From NCBI RefSeq assembly GCF_036588685.1, contig NC_086386.1, forward strand, positions 74,770,682-74,834,681: 64,000 nucleotides of DNA, in the 5' to 3' direction. Shown piece by piece: positions 47,961-59,910 of the stretch (the stretch's first letter is position 1; the number at the start of each line of letters is the position of its first letter). Source of the stretch: Mytilus trossulus (lineage: Eukaryota; Mollusca; Bivalvia; Mytilida; Mytilidae). The position numbers and the translations under genes were made by a program. The notes under the pieces are model-generated. The model saw only the letters and a program-made list of their open reading frames with translations, was not told the DNA's origin and did not search any database.

Positions 47961-49341
47961 TGGCCAGGGTTTGTTTCTGTTAAATCAATTTATGACTTTT
48001 GAACAACAGTACACTTTCCTTTCTAAGTACAACTGTTAACTACTTTTAAAAGCCTTTACAACAACGATTCACGTTAAAATCGTGAAAATCTAACCTTATC
48101 TTTATCTACTAGTAGTCATAGGACACAATAAATCTAAATATGAAAAGATTTCCATCGTATTCAAGTTACTGCACAGACAACGCCTTTTATGTAGTAATGC
48201 TCACTGTGTCTAAACCACACCGGCAAAATTTTATCGGACTCGATGGCATCTAACATCCGGCACAATGACGGAACATTAATAGACAGAAGAAAGATAGGTT
48301 TCGCCTTATTTCCTTATTTTTTTATGATATCGAAGAATGTATATACATATACAACTATTTTCTATTGGGATATGCAATATTTTCTACAACCGTTCTATTT
48401 TAACGGAGAAATAAGTAAAATGCATGTCAAAATGACGAGTTGAATGAACCTTGCCTCAAAATTGTTTAATTTCTCGTTGAATTGTTCTCATTGTACGAAA
48501 AAAAAGTATGGGAAGATAGATACTGACACGGAATTGCAAAATTAGTCATTGTGAACATCTCAATACTTGTATTTCTGTGTATGGAACGAAAGAAATGGGT
48601 GATGTTAAATTAAAATACACCGGTTTAGTCATTGTTGTTTATACTACAAAATCACCCGGTTTCGTCTATATATATCGCACGGTTTTATATAAAAAAAATT
48701 AAACCAACAATTTATGAAAAGCAAATTTAACACAGATCTGAACATTGTCTCTCGAAAGAATTTAAATATATATTTATTGCAAAGTAAACTTGGCGTGTTT
48801 AAATTTATTTTAAACGGGCACTTCTGGACATAAGTACATTTTTTTTAATTATAGTAATACACTTTTTCTTATTTTCCTAATGGAAGTCGTATCCGTTATT
48901 TCACTGATCTTCAAACTTATAGTAAATGGAATATAAATACTCAATAGCAAACACTGATATCTAATTATTTTTAACATTCCCATTATGATATTTTTTTTAT
49001 ATAGGTTTTGAGATACATCGCAATATGTGACCCTCCCCTTTAAAAAAAAACCCAAAACAACTATATAACGCTTAATAAACAAAATTTTAAACATCACCAA
49101 AAAATATGCAGAAATTTAGATTTAAATTACTAAGAAGTGTGTAAAGTTTGATGCAATAATGATAAATCGTTTTTGAGATATGGCGCGACATGTTAAAAAA
49201 ACACACTCCTGTTTTACTTACAAAGTCCTGTAACTCACTAAAAGGTTTACAGATCGTTTGACCATTTCAAGAAATAACTTTTTTCAGTTTCATGAAAACT
49301 AGATAAGCTGTTATCAAGTTACGGTGCGACATGTTTACGCT

Positions 49342-49450
49342 GGACAGAAGAATAGACGGACGAACGGATAGATAGACGGACGAACGGACAGAATGACTGA
49401 TAAATGGACGAACGGACGGATGGAAGGAAGGACAGACGAACGGACGGATG
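49342..49450 (+). repeat. Degenerate GGAC/GAACGGA simple repeat
   Basis: The block is a run of ACGGACGAACGGATAGATAG-like units. Minus-strand open frame 49267-49500 is its artefact (repeats of PSVRPF). Confidence 0.8.
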
Positions 49451-49930
49451 TATACTATAATACGTCCTGTCAAAATTGTGACGGGCGTGTAAAAACGCAA
49501 TGAAATGGAAAAAAAACTCTTAATTAAAGGTCAATAAGTTGTATTAATAATAGGATATCGGCCAAGTCGATTAATTTGTATAGCTTCTTGACTTCCTAAG
49601 TCATGTTTGCTATATGACTTTTATATGTTTGAAAATAATAGATAGAAATTGATAAAAAGAACTTCAAATTCGTTTTTTAACATATACCCTCACGACACTT
49701 ACCAACGAGGAAATCCTGGATAATCATAGGTCTTTTCTATGTTCCTTTGGAATTTTAACCAAAGATGAAGAACTGGATCTTCCATCACTGTATTGGATAC
49801 CTAAACTACATAAGTGTCCTTACAAACAACGGTATATTGCTGGGTCTTCCAAGTGCTCCATGAAACTTCTTTCTAAATTATCACATCTATTTTATCAGCA
49901 ATCAATGACGGGCTTCAAAGTTATTGTGTC

Positions 49931-50595
49931 ACAAGTTAAATGGATTATTTGGAAATGTAGGAATATAATCAAATATCAGTCTAAAAGTTTTACTTCCAGT
50001 CAATTGATAGCATATGCAAAACGGGAACTGGGAAGTTTAATTGAATCTATGGACAAATCATTATCATCCAAAAAAGAAAATTTTGCAGCTGAAATAAAAC
50101 TTATAATAAATCTTATACATAATAGTAAGTGACGAAATAATTTGTACTTACTTTCTTTTCCTTTTTAGAACATACTACATCCAACGATAGAAATATACAA
50201 TACACGCATTTACAAGGTCGAGCATGTGACCTATAAAATCACTGACCGACACATAACAATGTAATCCAGGTGTTTAAAGTACAAAAAATTAAATGCCAAT
50301 TATATAAGTAAAAGTAAATTATTGTGTAGATTGTAGTATGTTTTGGGGGACTTTTGATGTATTTTATTTACTGTAGAATATTGTGAAAATTTTATACGCA
50401 AACTCAATCTGTGTAATTAATATGAATGTATAACTTATGTATGGAAAAACATATAAAATAGATTTTTTTTTATAATAGAGTCCATCGTTTATCCCTGGAC
50501 GTTGGATCATTGTAAACACAGGGCCCCTTGTGTATTATTCCCTGGGTTATACAAGGAAAATGTTATCAGGTGATTTTCAATAAATGTATTTCAAG

Positions 50596-50626
<31 letters not shown>
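49931..50626 (+). mobile_element. 5'-truncated non-LTR retrotransposon 3' end with poly(A)
   Basis: The insertion begins with a frame reading VKWIIWKCRNIIKYQSKSF and RELGSLIESMD to a stop at 50132. This is reminiscent of the C-terminus of L1/Tx1-type ORF2; this family call is tentative. A long 3' UTR, AATAAA at about 50579 and a poly(A) of about 26 follow. AAAGTTATTGTG before and AAAGTTATTATG after are a 12-base target duplication with one mismatch, as expected of target-primed insertion. Confidence 0.7.
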
Positions 50627-50630
<4 letters not shown>

Positions 50631-51161
50631 ATTATGAAACTGCCTATTCTAGAGGTGGCGTGAATCAGACGTGGATACTTAAAAATTCCAAAGATCTTTT
50701 AGAGTACATACAATCTAACACTCTTTCATCTTGTAACAGTATTAAAACATTTGACTTTTCTACTCTTTACATAAGTATTCCACATTCCAAACTGAAAGAC
50801 AAATTAAAAGAGTTGGTATTACTTTGCTTCATAAAAAGAATGGCCAACGAAGATACACGTATCTTGTATAAGGGAGGGATAAATCCTACTTTGTAAAGAA
50901 TCACTCTGATTCAAACAAAAAATTCTCTGAAACTGTTATTATCAAGATGCTTGAATTCTTATTTGTTACGTTCGGAGGACGTGTTTTTTCAACAGACTGT
51001 CGGGATTCCAATGGGACCAAACAGTGCCCCTCTACTTGCCGATCTGTTTCTTTATCATTATGAGGCTGACTTCATGCAGGAACTTCTTAGGAAGAAGGTA
51101 AGAAGTAAGCAATATCCTTTAATTCTAATTTCCGCTATATAGATAATTTTCTTTCACTAAA

Positions 51162-51722
51162 GCATTTGAATGGAAGCATAAAGTTGGAGCACCCCCAGCC
51201 TTTTTAAAATTGCCGCAGATCAGCACCTGCGCGCATGCTGGTACTATAAATTGATGCGAACAAAATTGTTTTCCAATATTGCTGTAACTTGTATATTACA
51301 GCCATCTAGACCTAAAATTAAAAATGAAGTACTGTGCAGCTATATAGATTTGTAGATGGAAAGAGCAAATAATGACAGTTTAGATTGATGCGATCAAAAG
51401 ATTTTTGTTAAACAGGTCCGTCCGAGGTATGAAAACTGCTTGTAAACAGATATTACATTTGGTTAATGAGGTCTGATAATTTTGTTATGTGATAACGTGC
51501 CATCCTGACTCCCGGAATAACAAATGTAAAACAATTCAAATATTAATGCTCCCCCACCCCCATAATACTAACGGCCTGATTTATGTACACAAAATGAAAG
51601 AAAAACAAAAAATGTATGTAACACATCAACAAAAGAAAAGAAAATCACTGAATTACTCGCTCCTGACTTGGAACAGACACATACATGCATAATATGGCGG
51701 GGTTGAATATGTTCTCTTGCCG
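51162..51722 (+). mobile_element. 561-bp module related to the interior of the large TIR elements
   Basis: It reads from GCATTTGAATGGAAGCATAA through one tandem unit (GTACTATAAATTGATGCGAA, AGTACTGTGCAGCTATATAG) and an R1-like stretch to GTTCTCTTGCCG. It is collinear with element A's interior at about 42105-42705. It is flanked by TAAT.TTCTTTCACTAAA at 51144-51161 and 51723-51740 (18 bases, one mismatch). The terminal palindromic arrays are absent. Confidence 0.75.
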
Positions 51723-51818
51723 TAATGTTCTTTCACTAAACAATTAAAAATTTGGTGACTATGTGGAACGCATCTATCCCATCGAACTAGAGATAAAGGA
51801 TACAACAGATACAGTTTT

Positions 51819-52117
51819 AGTGCCAGTCTTTGATAGAATCAGGCAATTTAGGTAAAAATCAAAACATGATTAGAAAAACCCCATTCAGCTAATCATGCTA
51901 TTTAATACTTACTATCATCCTGAGTTAAAAATTATAAGTCTTTCGTTTGTGTGTGTCTGGTAATATCAAATAACTCTTCTATTACCAGAACAGAAAACGG
52001 AAATGGATGTTATTTTTGTGCATAACTACATATTATGAACTGAAATCAATGTCAAATTTGGTGGGTTTTTTTGGGTCATGTTTTCACCACTGCCTGATTC
52101 TTAGGCAGACTGGCACT
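51819..52117. mobile_element. 299-bp MITE with AGTGCCAGTCT termini
   Basis: The left end AGTGCCAGTCT...AGAATCAGGCA and the right end are inverted matches over 27 bases, with 5 central mismatches. It interrupts CAGTTAAGTCGG of the host relic (intact at 30.3 kb, reverse strand). The flanks TTTA and TCAA each differ by one base from TTAA, so a TTAA target is possible but unproven. Confidence 0.75.
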
Positions 52118-52657
52118 CAAGTCGGCTTCATATCTTGACTTACATCTAGAAATTGACAATGAGGGTCGGTTGAAAACAAAACTTTACGACAAAAGAGATG
52201 ATTTCAGCTTTCAAAATGTGAACTTTCCATTTCTAAGTAGCAACATTCCAGCAGCACCTGCATACGGGGTATATACAGTGGAGATCACTTCGAACCTCTC
52301 ATTAGAACTGTCAGAATATCTGTCATAGAATTGTTCTAGTCTGTCCTAGAACAGTTCTACCTAGAACAGTTCTAGGGTTAGAACTGTTCTAAGTAGAACA
52401 GTCAGAATTAGTTCTAGGTAGAACTGACCAAATCAGTTCTAGGTAGAAGTGTCAGGATCAGTTCTAGGGTAAAACTGTTCAAATCAGTTCTAGGTAGAAC
52501 TGTCCAAATCAGTTCTAACCGTAGAACTGTCAGGTTACATGTACAAATATCGAAGTCGATAGAAGGTTATCCAACTCATCGGAGAAATATTTTTATAAGA
52601 GTACATACGAAAACATCATTGTTAACGTTTCTTCGTTCCCCGTTTTTAACAGTCTCT

Positions 52658-53683
52658 TCCTAAATATAAATAAAGGCAACAGTAGTATACCGCTGTTCAA
52701 AACTCATAAATCCATGGACAAAAAACAAAATCGGAGTAACAAACCAAAACCGAGCGAAACTCATTAAATATAAGAGGAGAACAACGACACACCACCGAAA
52801 CGCAACACACACAGAAACAGACCAATCATCAGACAAAACACCACGAGAATAACAAATGTAACATGAAAACCAAATACATGAATTTGGGATAGACAAGTAC
52901 CGTGCCACGTCTTATCTCAATATCTCAAAAATAAGAGAAAACACAAACGACTCAACGTTAAAATGCAACACAAAGAGAAATGAACAATATTATAACAATG
53001 ACCATCTTCCTGACTTGGTACAGGACACTTTTAAAGGGGAATAAAAGTGGTGGGTTGAACCTGGTTTTAAGGCATGCCAAACCTCGCACTTTAATGGCAA
53101 AGTTAAATATAACATTGAAATGACAACATAATATTACAGGACTACAATACAAATAAATAGGAGAACATATTAGACACAGAAAAACATGATTAATAGATAA
53201 CAAAAAGCATCAGGTTTAAAATTCAATACGCCAAAAACGCGCCTTGTCCACACAAGACTCACCAGTGACGCCCAGATATAAAAGATCGAAAGTGAAAAAA
53301 GTACAAAGATTTACAGCACTGAAGATCAAAAGTTGAAAAGGTTTCGCAAAATACGGCATTGTTTTTATGCCCGGGATAAGAACAAGTCATTCTTATTATA
53401 TAGAACAATTCATGCTATTGCAAACAGTAAATTTTATCAAATGAATATGAAAGAGATATACACAAAGAAACTTAAGTATTAACTAATTACAGAAAACTAA
53501 ACCTGAATACATAACGCCTAGATATAAAAGATCGAACGTGAAAGAGGTACAAAGTTGTACAACACTGAAGATCAAAAGTTCAAAAGGTTTTGACAAATAC
53601 GGCATTGTTTTTTTGCACGGGATAAGAACATCCTTATTATATAGAATACTTAATGCTATTGCAAACAGTAACTTTGCATTTAA
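52658..53683 (+). mobile_element. About 1.03-kb insertion inside the third large element
   Basis: Element B is continuous across this point (AGAGACTGTTAAAGA... reversed at about 41545), so this block was added here. It starts near AAGGCAACAGTAGTATACCG, contains ACCTGGTTTTAAGGCATGCC, and carries a directly repeated unit of about 170 bases (53276-53450 and 53519-53685; AGATATAAAAGATCGAA..., ATACGGCATTGTTTTTATGC). No coding function was recognised. Confidence 0.65.
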
Positions 53684-53984
53684 TTCATGGAATTTTAATC
53701 GTAATTTACCTAGTTTGCCTTGAAATTACATTCATTTAAGATTCTGTTTTGACAAATGTTCAAAAGTGTACAGTGGATGAATTGTGAGACATTAATGAAA
53801 AAATGTTGTATAACGTAAAAAAAATATATACATTTGCACCATCTCGTCAATTTAGCCAGACTTATCGAGATCTGGGAGTCTGGAACTCAGGAAAATATAT
53901 TCGATCTGAACATGAATGAATATTTGCCCCTGGACGTTTGGCTACAAACAAAATCATGTATTTTTCGTTGCCTTCTTCAAATTA

Positions 53985-54201
53985 CCGTATAGCGGGTTAT
54001 TTTCGCGGGGTGTACATTTTCGCTTATTTTCGCGGATAGAACAAAATCGCCAAAATAAATTCCGCCAATTTAAAAGTATTCATGCAAAGGTATTGATAAA
54101 AGTTTCGAAACCGTCAAAATATTAACCGCAAAAATATTTCGTATACCTTATTCAATGAAAATCGCGAAATTTTACACCCGCGAAAATAACCCGCTATACG
54201 G
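53985..54201. mobile_element. 217-bp MITE with CCGTATAGCGGG termini
   Basis: The terminal repeats of about 28 bases begin CCGTATAGCGGGTTATTTTC and are flanked by TA on each side. The homologous place in element B (about 41215-41235) lacks it. The interior is rich in TTTTCGCG/CGCGAAA. The 69-codon open frame at 53916-54125 is an artefact. Confidence 0.88.
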
Positions 54202-54669
54202 TATATTAACAGTATACTTAAATCCAAGAAGAGAACTTCCCATACATGTACTTTTTATTTTGAAATAAAGTATATGAATCAGTCACGTGAGTGTTGGATG
54301 ATGCCGTAAAATAGTTTTGTTTAAAAAAAACCCACATCACAGACTATGGACTTAAAAAGTCACTTTAGTGACGGTTCATTATTATGGATACAGAGAGGAA
54401 ATAACGGCGCGTTTTAGATATGGTATAAATAGACCTTATCGCTATTTGTCTGCCATTACGGAATATCACACATGGGCAGGTTCCCATAAAATTTTGACGT
54501 CATAAAACATTATTTCCAATGCCACAATGGAAAAGTGATTGTTGTATGCTTCAAAAGTTCAAGAGGCCGGGTGAGCAAGGATTAGCAATAAGGTGTAGTG
54601 TGTTCAAACGTTGGTGTCTTTTTTATCATACGATCCCTCCTGACATAGAAATATAATTGGTTTACAATG

Positions 54670-55990
54670 AGGCCATATATATTTACATGATCATGATGAC
54701 AAAGTGTAAATAAGTTCAGTTTTGGTTGATGTGGTCAAATAATTTTGTTAAAATGACTCAACATGATACATGTATATCGAAACTACTGAAATGTGTTTAC
54801 AGTTCCATATTTTGAATAAAAAGAGCACTTGCTGGTACTCTAAATTGATGTTGAAATTGTTTTATAGCCAACGTGTTCCAATATCATGAATATTGCTGTC
54901 ATTTGAATTATACAATTCATCGTGATATGTAACTATAAGTGATTTACTATGCGGCTATATATATACTAAGATTTACATAATGAAGTGTAAATATGGTAAG
55001 TTATGGTTGATGCTGTCACATATGGTCAGTTTTGGTTGATGCTGTCAAATATGGTCAGTTTTCATGGTTTGGGTTGATGCGGACAAATAATTTGGTTATA
55101 TTTATGAGTCAGTCTGAGATATCAAAACTACTGAAATAAGTGAAGGATTCAAAATTTTGATTAAAAAGAGGACATGCTGGCACTATAAACTGATGCCAGC
55201 ATACTTTTGTTTTCCAATATTGCTTTCATTAAAATTAAACAATCCATCCTGATATAAAAATATAAGTGATTTACTTTGCGGCTATTAAAATTGATATCAT
55301 GTACATAATAAAGTGCAAATATGGTCAGTTTTGGTTGATGCAGACAAATAATTGTGTTATACCAGTCAGTCTGAGGTATGAAAACTACTTTGAATAAAAA
55401 GAGGACATGCTGGCACTCTAAATTGATGCAAATGAAACTGTGTTCCAATATTTTCATCATTTGTATTATCATGATTATACAATCCATCCTAACATAAAAT
55501 ATTACTATGCGAATATAAGAGTTACAGAAAAAAGAGCAAATATGGTCAGTTTTGGTTTATGTGGTCAAATATGGTCAGTTTTGGTTGATGCGGTGAAATA
55601 TGGTCAGTTTTGATTGATGCAGACAAATAATTTTGTTACATGAGTCAGTCTGAGATCAAAAGTACTGATCATTTGCTGATATTTGTTTCTGATGCGATAT
55701 TTTGAATAAAAATAGGAAATGCTGGCACTCTCAATTGATGCGAGAGAAAAATTGTATTCATTGATTTCCAATATTGCAGTTATTTATATACTACAGTCCC
55801 TCTTGACCATGTTGACCTAAAATTGTAACTAAATTACTGTGCAGCTATATAGATTTACATAAAAAAAAAGCAAATATGGTAAGTTTTGGTTGATGCAATC
55901 AAAAGATTTTATTACACGACTCAGTCTAAAGTATAAAAACTACTGATATTTGTTTATGATTCAATATTTTGAATAAAATGAGGACATGCT
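54670..55990 (+). repeat. Internal tandem array of the third large element
   Basis: Units of about 230-340 bases carry AAATATGGTCAGTTTTGGTT, GAGGACATGCTGGCACTCTA and TGCGGCTATAT. Anchors fall near 54672, 54950, 55275, 55505 and 55843. It is the same repeat as 37331-39480 in element B, in the orientation expected from the inversion of B. Confidence 0.8.
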
Positions 55991-56084
55991 CATTGGAGGA
56001 TCAATGGGAGGGGGCCAGGGGTCGGAACCCCACTTATTTTAACGATCAATGCATTTGAATGGAAGCGTATAGATGGAACACCCC

Positions 56085-57857
56085 CAGCCAAACATTATTA
56101 TTTCAAATATTCATTAACCCCTTCCCCTTCACACCGGTACAACTTACCGGTGAAGCCAATTTCAAGATTTTTTGGGGGCATTTAGACTTGTTTCATCGCC
56201 ATTTGCTGACGTACAGATGTGGTGAAGGGCTCAAATTAATCCTCAGATACCCAGCAATGCGATTTAATGTGCAGCAAACCTGTATCATTATTAGTTAATA
56301 AACAAGTCGCCTCTTTCTGATCAGTAATTCTTCTGAAAAAAACATTTATTTTTCTTCGAATTTTGAGGAATATTCTCAAAAAGAAGGGCAAAGAAAACTG
56401 CTCTTTTTAGCGGATTTATGACTTTTCTCAATAACTGTGCAGTGAGATTTGGAAGAATAGTGTAAAACTAATAGTTCTAACTTGTACACTAGTTGCAAAT
56501 GTAATTTTTAGAGTAGAAGCGCAATCACAAACTTGAAATGCGCTACAAATCCGAAGTTATTTTTTAGAGAATTTATGAAAAAAGAGACAAAAACCACTCA
56601 AATATTCTAAAAAAAATTTGCAAAGTTGAAATAGATGTAACAAAACATGGTTTCGTAAGTGTTGCTGTATGATAAAGTTGAAAACACTTTTGTTTGAATA
56701 AAGGAACATTTATATTTCAATGAAAAAATGACATTTTAAAGAGTGGATTCCTCCTAGATTTGCGTAAAAATTATGCATTTGGCAACAAAAAATTATCATC
56801 TGAACACATAATTCCAAAATGAAAACAAACTGGGTGAGAATCTTTATATTATTTTTTTTTAAATTTCTTCCGTAGTAGTAGACTTAAGTACTTAAATTTC
56901 GATAAATTCAATACAATGCCAGTGGCGCAGGGGTATGATGATATATCCCAAGACGCCAAGATTGAGGGTTCGAATCTCTCTGCCGGAGTTGGAAAAATAA
57001 TTTCCTAAATTAAATGTAACTTAATTTACTTTCAATTTCAAAAAGAAAACCTACGAATTTTTTTCAAAGAATGTGTGTGCCAAATTGCCCCCCCCCCCCT
57101 TTCTACCCCCTTGGCTCCATCGGGCTCGGTCAAGGGTGTCCCAGATCAAGCTAGCATTGGTAGTTCAATGAATTTTCATTCGTAAAAACAAAGTTTAAGT
57201 TGCTGATTAATTGAAAAAGAATTAGACCAATAACTAGGGTCCAAGTTTGAAATCGGACAAAAATGGTGTCTAAAATCAGTTATTTTGAATGTTACGGACA
57301 TCTATATTTCAAGGCCTATAGCACATTATGCGTCTATTTATTCCACTATGATATCTTTTATGGCTTCAATAGACTCGAATTTGTAACATGACCTTGACCT
57401 TTGACCTTGACCTCAATTTCCTTTATATGGACCAAGGACATCATATCAAAAGACTGTAGGCCTCTACAACTTATTCTGTATGAAATAACCCAACATATCG
57501 TTTATTTTAAATTTTCAAAGGGGAATAACTCCCATAAAATGTCTTCTGATCACCCCAGTCTAAGTAAAACAAATCATTCTTAAGAGTAGACGAACAATTT
57601 GGTGAAAACAGTTTGTAAAAATCTTATACGGTTTTTGAGATATAGCGATAACAAGAAAAAGGGGACGCAGGGAGATAACTCCTATAAGAATAAGTGTTCG
57701 GTCACACAGGGTGAGTTTTGAAACCTCCATTACTGAACAACATCATTGGCCAAACATCCATTCGATATGTTGTAAATCAAAAAAAGCGTATCAGACGGCA
57801 GAAGAAAAAAAATCAGAAGAAAAACAGAAGGTCTTTCCACGAAAAGTGGAAAGACCT
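56085..57857. repeat. Copy-specific repeat block in the third large element, with a tRNA-like piece
   Basis: The block replaces the unit found at the same place in element A and the 51.2-kb module (between CACCCCCAGCC and CCCCCACCCCCATAAT). It includes a pol III-like box A (TGGCGCAGGGG) and box B (GGTTCGAATCT) at about 56918-56990, but the acceptor stem does not pair, so it is a SINE head or tRNA relic. It also contains a mollusc-type repeat at 57100-57857 with GACCTTGACCTTTGACCTTG and a 12-bp hairpin, AGGTCTTTCCAC, at 57829-57857. Open frames at 56059-56298 and 57401-57583 are not supported as genes. Confidence 0.5.
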
Positions 57858-58924
57858 AATAATAATCCCCCCACCCCCATAATATTAACGGCCTAATGTA
57901 TGTACAGAAAATGAAAGAAAAGCAAAAAATGTATGAAACACATCAACAAAAGAAAAGAAAATCACTGAATTACTCGCTCCTGACTTGGAACAGGCACATA
58001 CATGCATAATATGGCGGGGCTAAATATGTTCTCTTGCCGATAATTAATAACTGAAATAAAACCGGCAAAATAGCAAAACTCTATATAATTTAAATCGCTA
58101 TTTTACCCAAGCATTTACATTAAGTTCTTAAAACTTATAAATCAACTCTAACCGTAGAATTTATGAATCAATTTAGCCGTAGAATTTATAAATCAATTCT
58201 GGCCGTAGAATTTATAAAAATCAATTCAAGCCGTAGAATTAGAAATCAATTCTAACTTGGCCGTAGAACTGTTCTAGAAGTAGAACTGACCAAAGATTTG
58301 GTCAATTCTAGCTAGAACTGTCTAAAACTGTTCTAGGGTAGAACTGTCAGGATCAGTTCTAGGTAGAACTGTCCAAATCAGTTCTAGGTAGAACTGACCA
58401 AATCAGTTCTAGCTAGAACAGTTCTAAACTAGAACTGACTAAAAGGTGTCAGGCTGACAGTTCTACGTACTGTTCTAGAAGAGTTATCCTGACAGATTTA
58501 ATGAGAGGTTAGAAGTGATCTCCACTGTATCTCCCAATTGATACGATATTTCCGTGCTTGCATTTCCTATCATGATTTTCTTGATAGAGGGTTGCTGCTC
58601 ACAAGGAAGCTTTTTTAAACCAAGAGTTCCAAATGGTGAAGTTAAAATCATCCCTTCGTAAATACCGAATTAGACTATTTACCGGATTTGTAATCACATA
58701 AGCAACACGACGGGTGCCACATGTGGAGCAGGATCTGCTTACCCTACCGGAGCACCTGAGACCCCCCCCCTAGTTTTTAGTGGGGTTCGTGTTTTTTATT
58801 CTTTAGTTTTCTATGTTGTGTCATGTGTACTATTGTTTTTCTGTTTGTCTTTTTCTGTTTTAGCCATGGCGTTGTCAGTTTGTTTTAGATTTATGAGTTT
58901 GGCTGTCCCTTTGGTATCTTTTGT

Positions 58925-59910
58925 CCCTCTTTTAAGGGCAATGCAATAACTCCTTTAAGAACTAATGTGAAAATTTTATAGTAAATGGACAAATGGTAGA
59001 GCTCAACATTTTGAAGATAATTATCTGGCCCTTTCGAATTGTCCATGTCTACGGCTGTTTTTAAATAATTGACATCATGCACTTGCATGCCCCCTTTGTG
59101 TATTTCTTAGCCATGACGGCCATCTTGGTTGACAAGCGGGGTCACAAACAACTTTTTAAAACTAGATACCCTAATTATAATTTAAAAAGACATATGATTT
59201 TAGATAAGGTTTGTTAAATGCAGCCTTGTAATTTTTATTGGTATAAATATTGATTTTTTTATCAGTAAATTAAAAGCTATACATATACATATTCAAGGAT
59301 CTACAATCTGTCGATACCTGTAACTTGGCATTGCTCAAAGTCATGTTTTCCTCTGGCTGTTTATAACGTCTTTCACTGAATCCATTGGATGTCGGATGTG
59401 TATGGATTGATAGTTTAGTCTTAAATGCATGATTTCTTTATTAGTTGTTGGTGGTCCAAGTCAGGAGCCTGTAATTCAGTGGTTGTCGTTTGTGTATGTG
59501 TTACATATTTCTTTTTCGTTCATTTCTTTACATATATAAGACTGTTAGTTTTCTCCTTTGAATTGTTTTACATTGTCTTATCGGGGCCTTTTATAGCTGA
59601 CTAAGCGGTATGGGCTTTGCTCATTGCTGAAGGCCGTACGGTGACCTATAGTTGTTTAAATCTGTATCATTTTGTGAAGAGTTTTCTCAATGGCCATATG
59701 ACATACGACATGTTTTTTTAATTTTTTTATTAAACCAATGTGAAAACTTAAAACAAACAAACAGATGGGAAGATGCACACACGATAAAAATAAAATAATT
59801 ATGCTCCCTTCTGTCAAAAGCAATATATTTTTTAAAAAGAAAGATGTTTGTGTCATTTTGGTCTTTTGTGGAAAGTTGTCTCATTGGCATTCATACCACA
59901 TCTTCTTTTT
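58925..59910. repeat. Mollusc repeat fragment and R1 copy
   Basis: 58935-59240 resembles the repeat at 43.7 kb (GCCATGACGGCCATCT, AACTAGATACCCTAATTATA). 59450-59910 is R1 on the minus strand (CCAAGTCAGGAGCCTGTAAT, GGGGCCTTTTATAGCTGACT, GCCGTACGGTGACCTATAGT), ending with the CATTCATACCACATCTTC end. A second stretch resembling 31.7-31.9 kb lies within it. Confidence 0.65.

Larger units (their letters stand above)
52276..58527 (+). mobile_element. Large TIR element, third copy (6252 bp), in a Penelope-like relic
   Basis: The ends CAGTGGAGATCACTTC and GAAGTGATCTCCACTG have TA on both sides. Removing the element restores GGGGTATATATCTCCCAA, present intact on the minus strand at about 20345, 30175 and 46720 (with small changes), so the boundary is exact. 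Left array: 52276-52540 (GTTCTAGGTAGAACTG units). Right array: 58130-58527. 52550-52657 and 53684-53980 match element B 41220-41660 reversed. The interior holds a block specific to this copy at 52658-53683, a MITE at 53985-54201, the tandem array at 54670-55990 and a replaced block at 56085-57857. No transposase was found. Confidence 0.85.
49683..58930 (+). pseudogene. Penelope-like reverse transcriptase relic split by four insertions
   Basis: The pieces on the plus strand are: 49683-49930 (NEEILDNHRSFL, LPSLYWIPKLHK, RYIAGSS); 50627-51161 (SRGGVNQTWILKNSKD, FDFSTLYISIP, QTVGIPMGPNSAPLLADLF, then YIDN); 51723-51818 (YVERIYPIELEI); 52118-52275 (SYLDLHLEIDN, KRDDFSF); and 58528-58930 (QLIRYFRACISY, tail to CTTTTGTCCCTCTTTT). 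Order and orientation match the relics at 20, 30 and 46 kb. Frameshifts, stops and the change YIDD to YIDN show it is dead. The breaks are caused by the LINE, module, MITE and large TIR element listed separately. Confidence 0.8.

Noticed and set aside
49267-49500. 77-codon minus-strand frame with SVRPS repeats
   Set aside because: It is the translation of the GGAC/GAACGGA simple repeat.
56059-56298. 79-codon plus-strand frame in the third large element
   Set aside because: It crosses the junction between element sequence and the copy-specific block and resembles no family.
56918-56990. Possible tRNA gene
   Set aside because: Box A and box B are good, but the acceptor arms do not pair and no anticodon arm can be drawn, so it is treated as a SINE head or relic.
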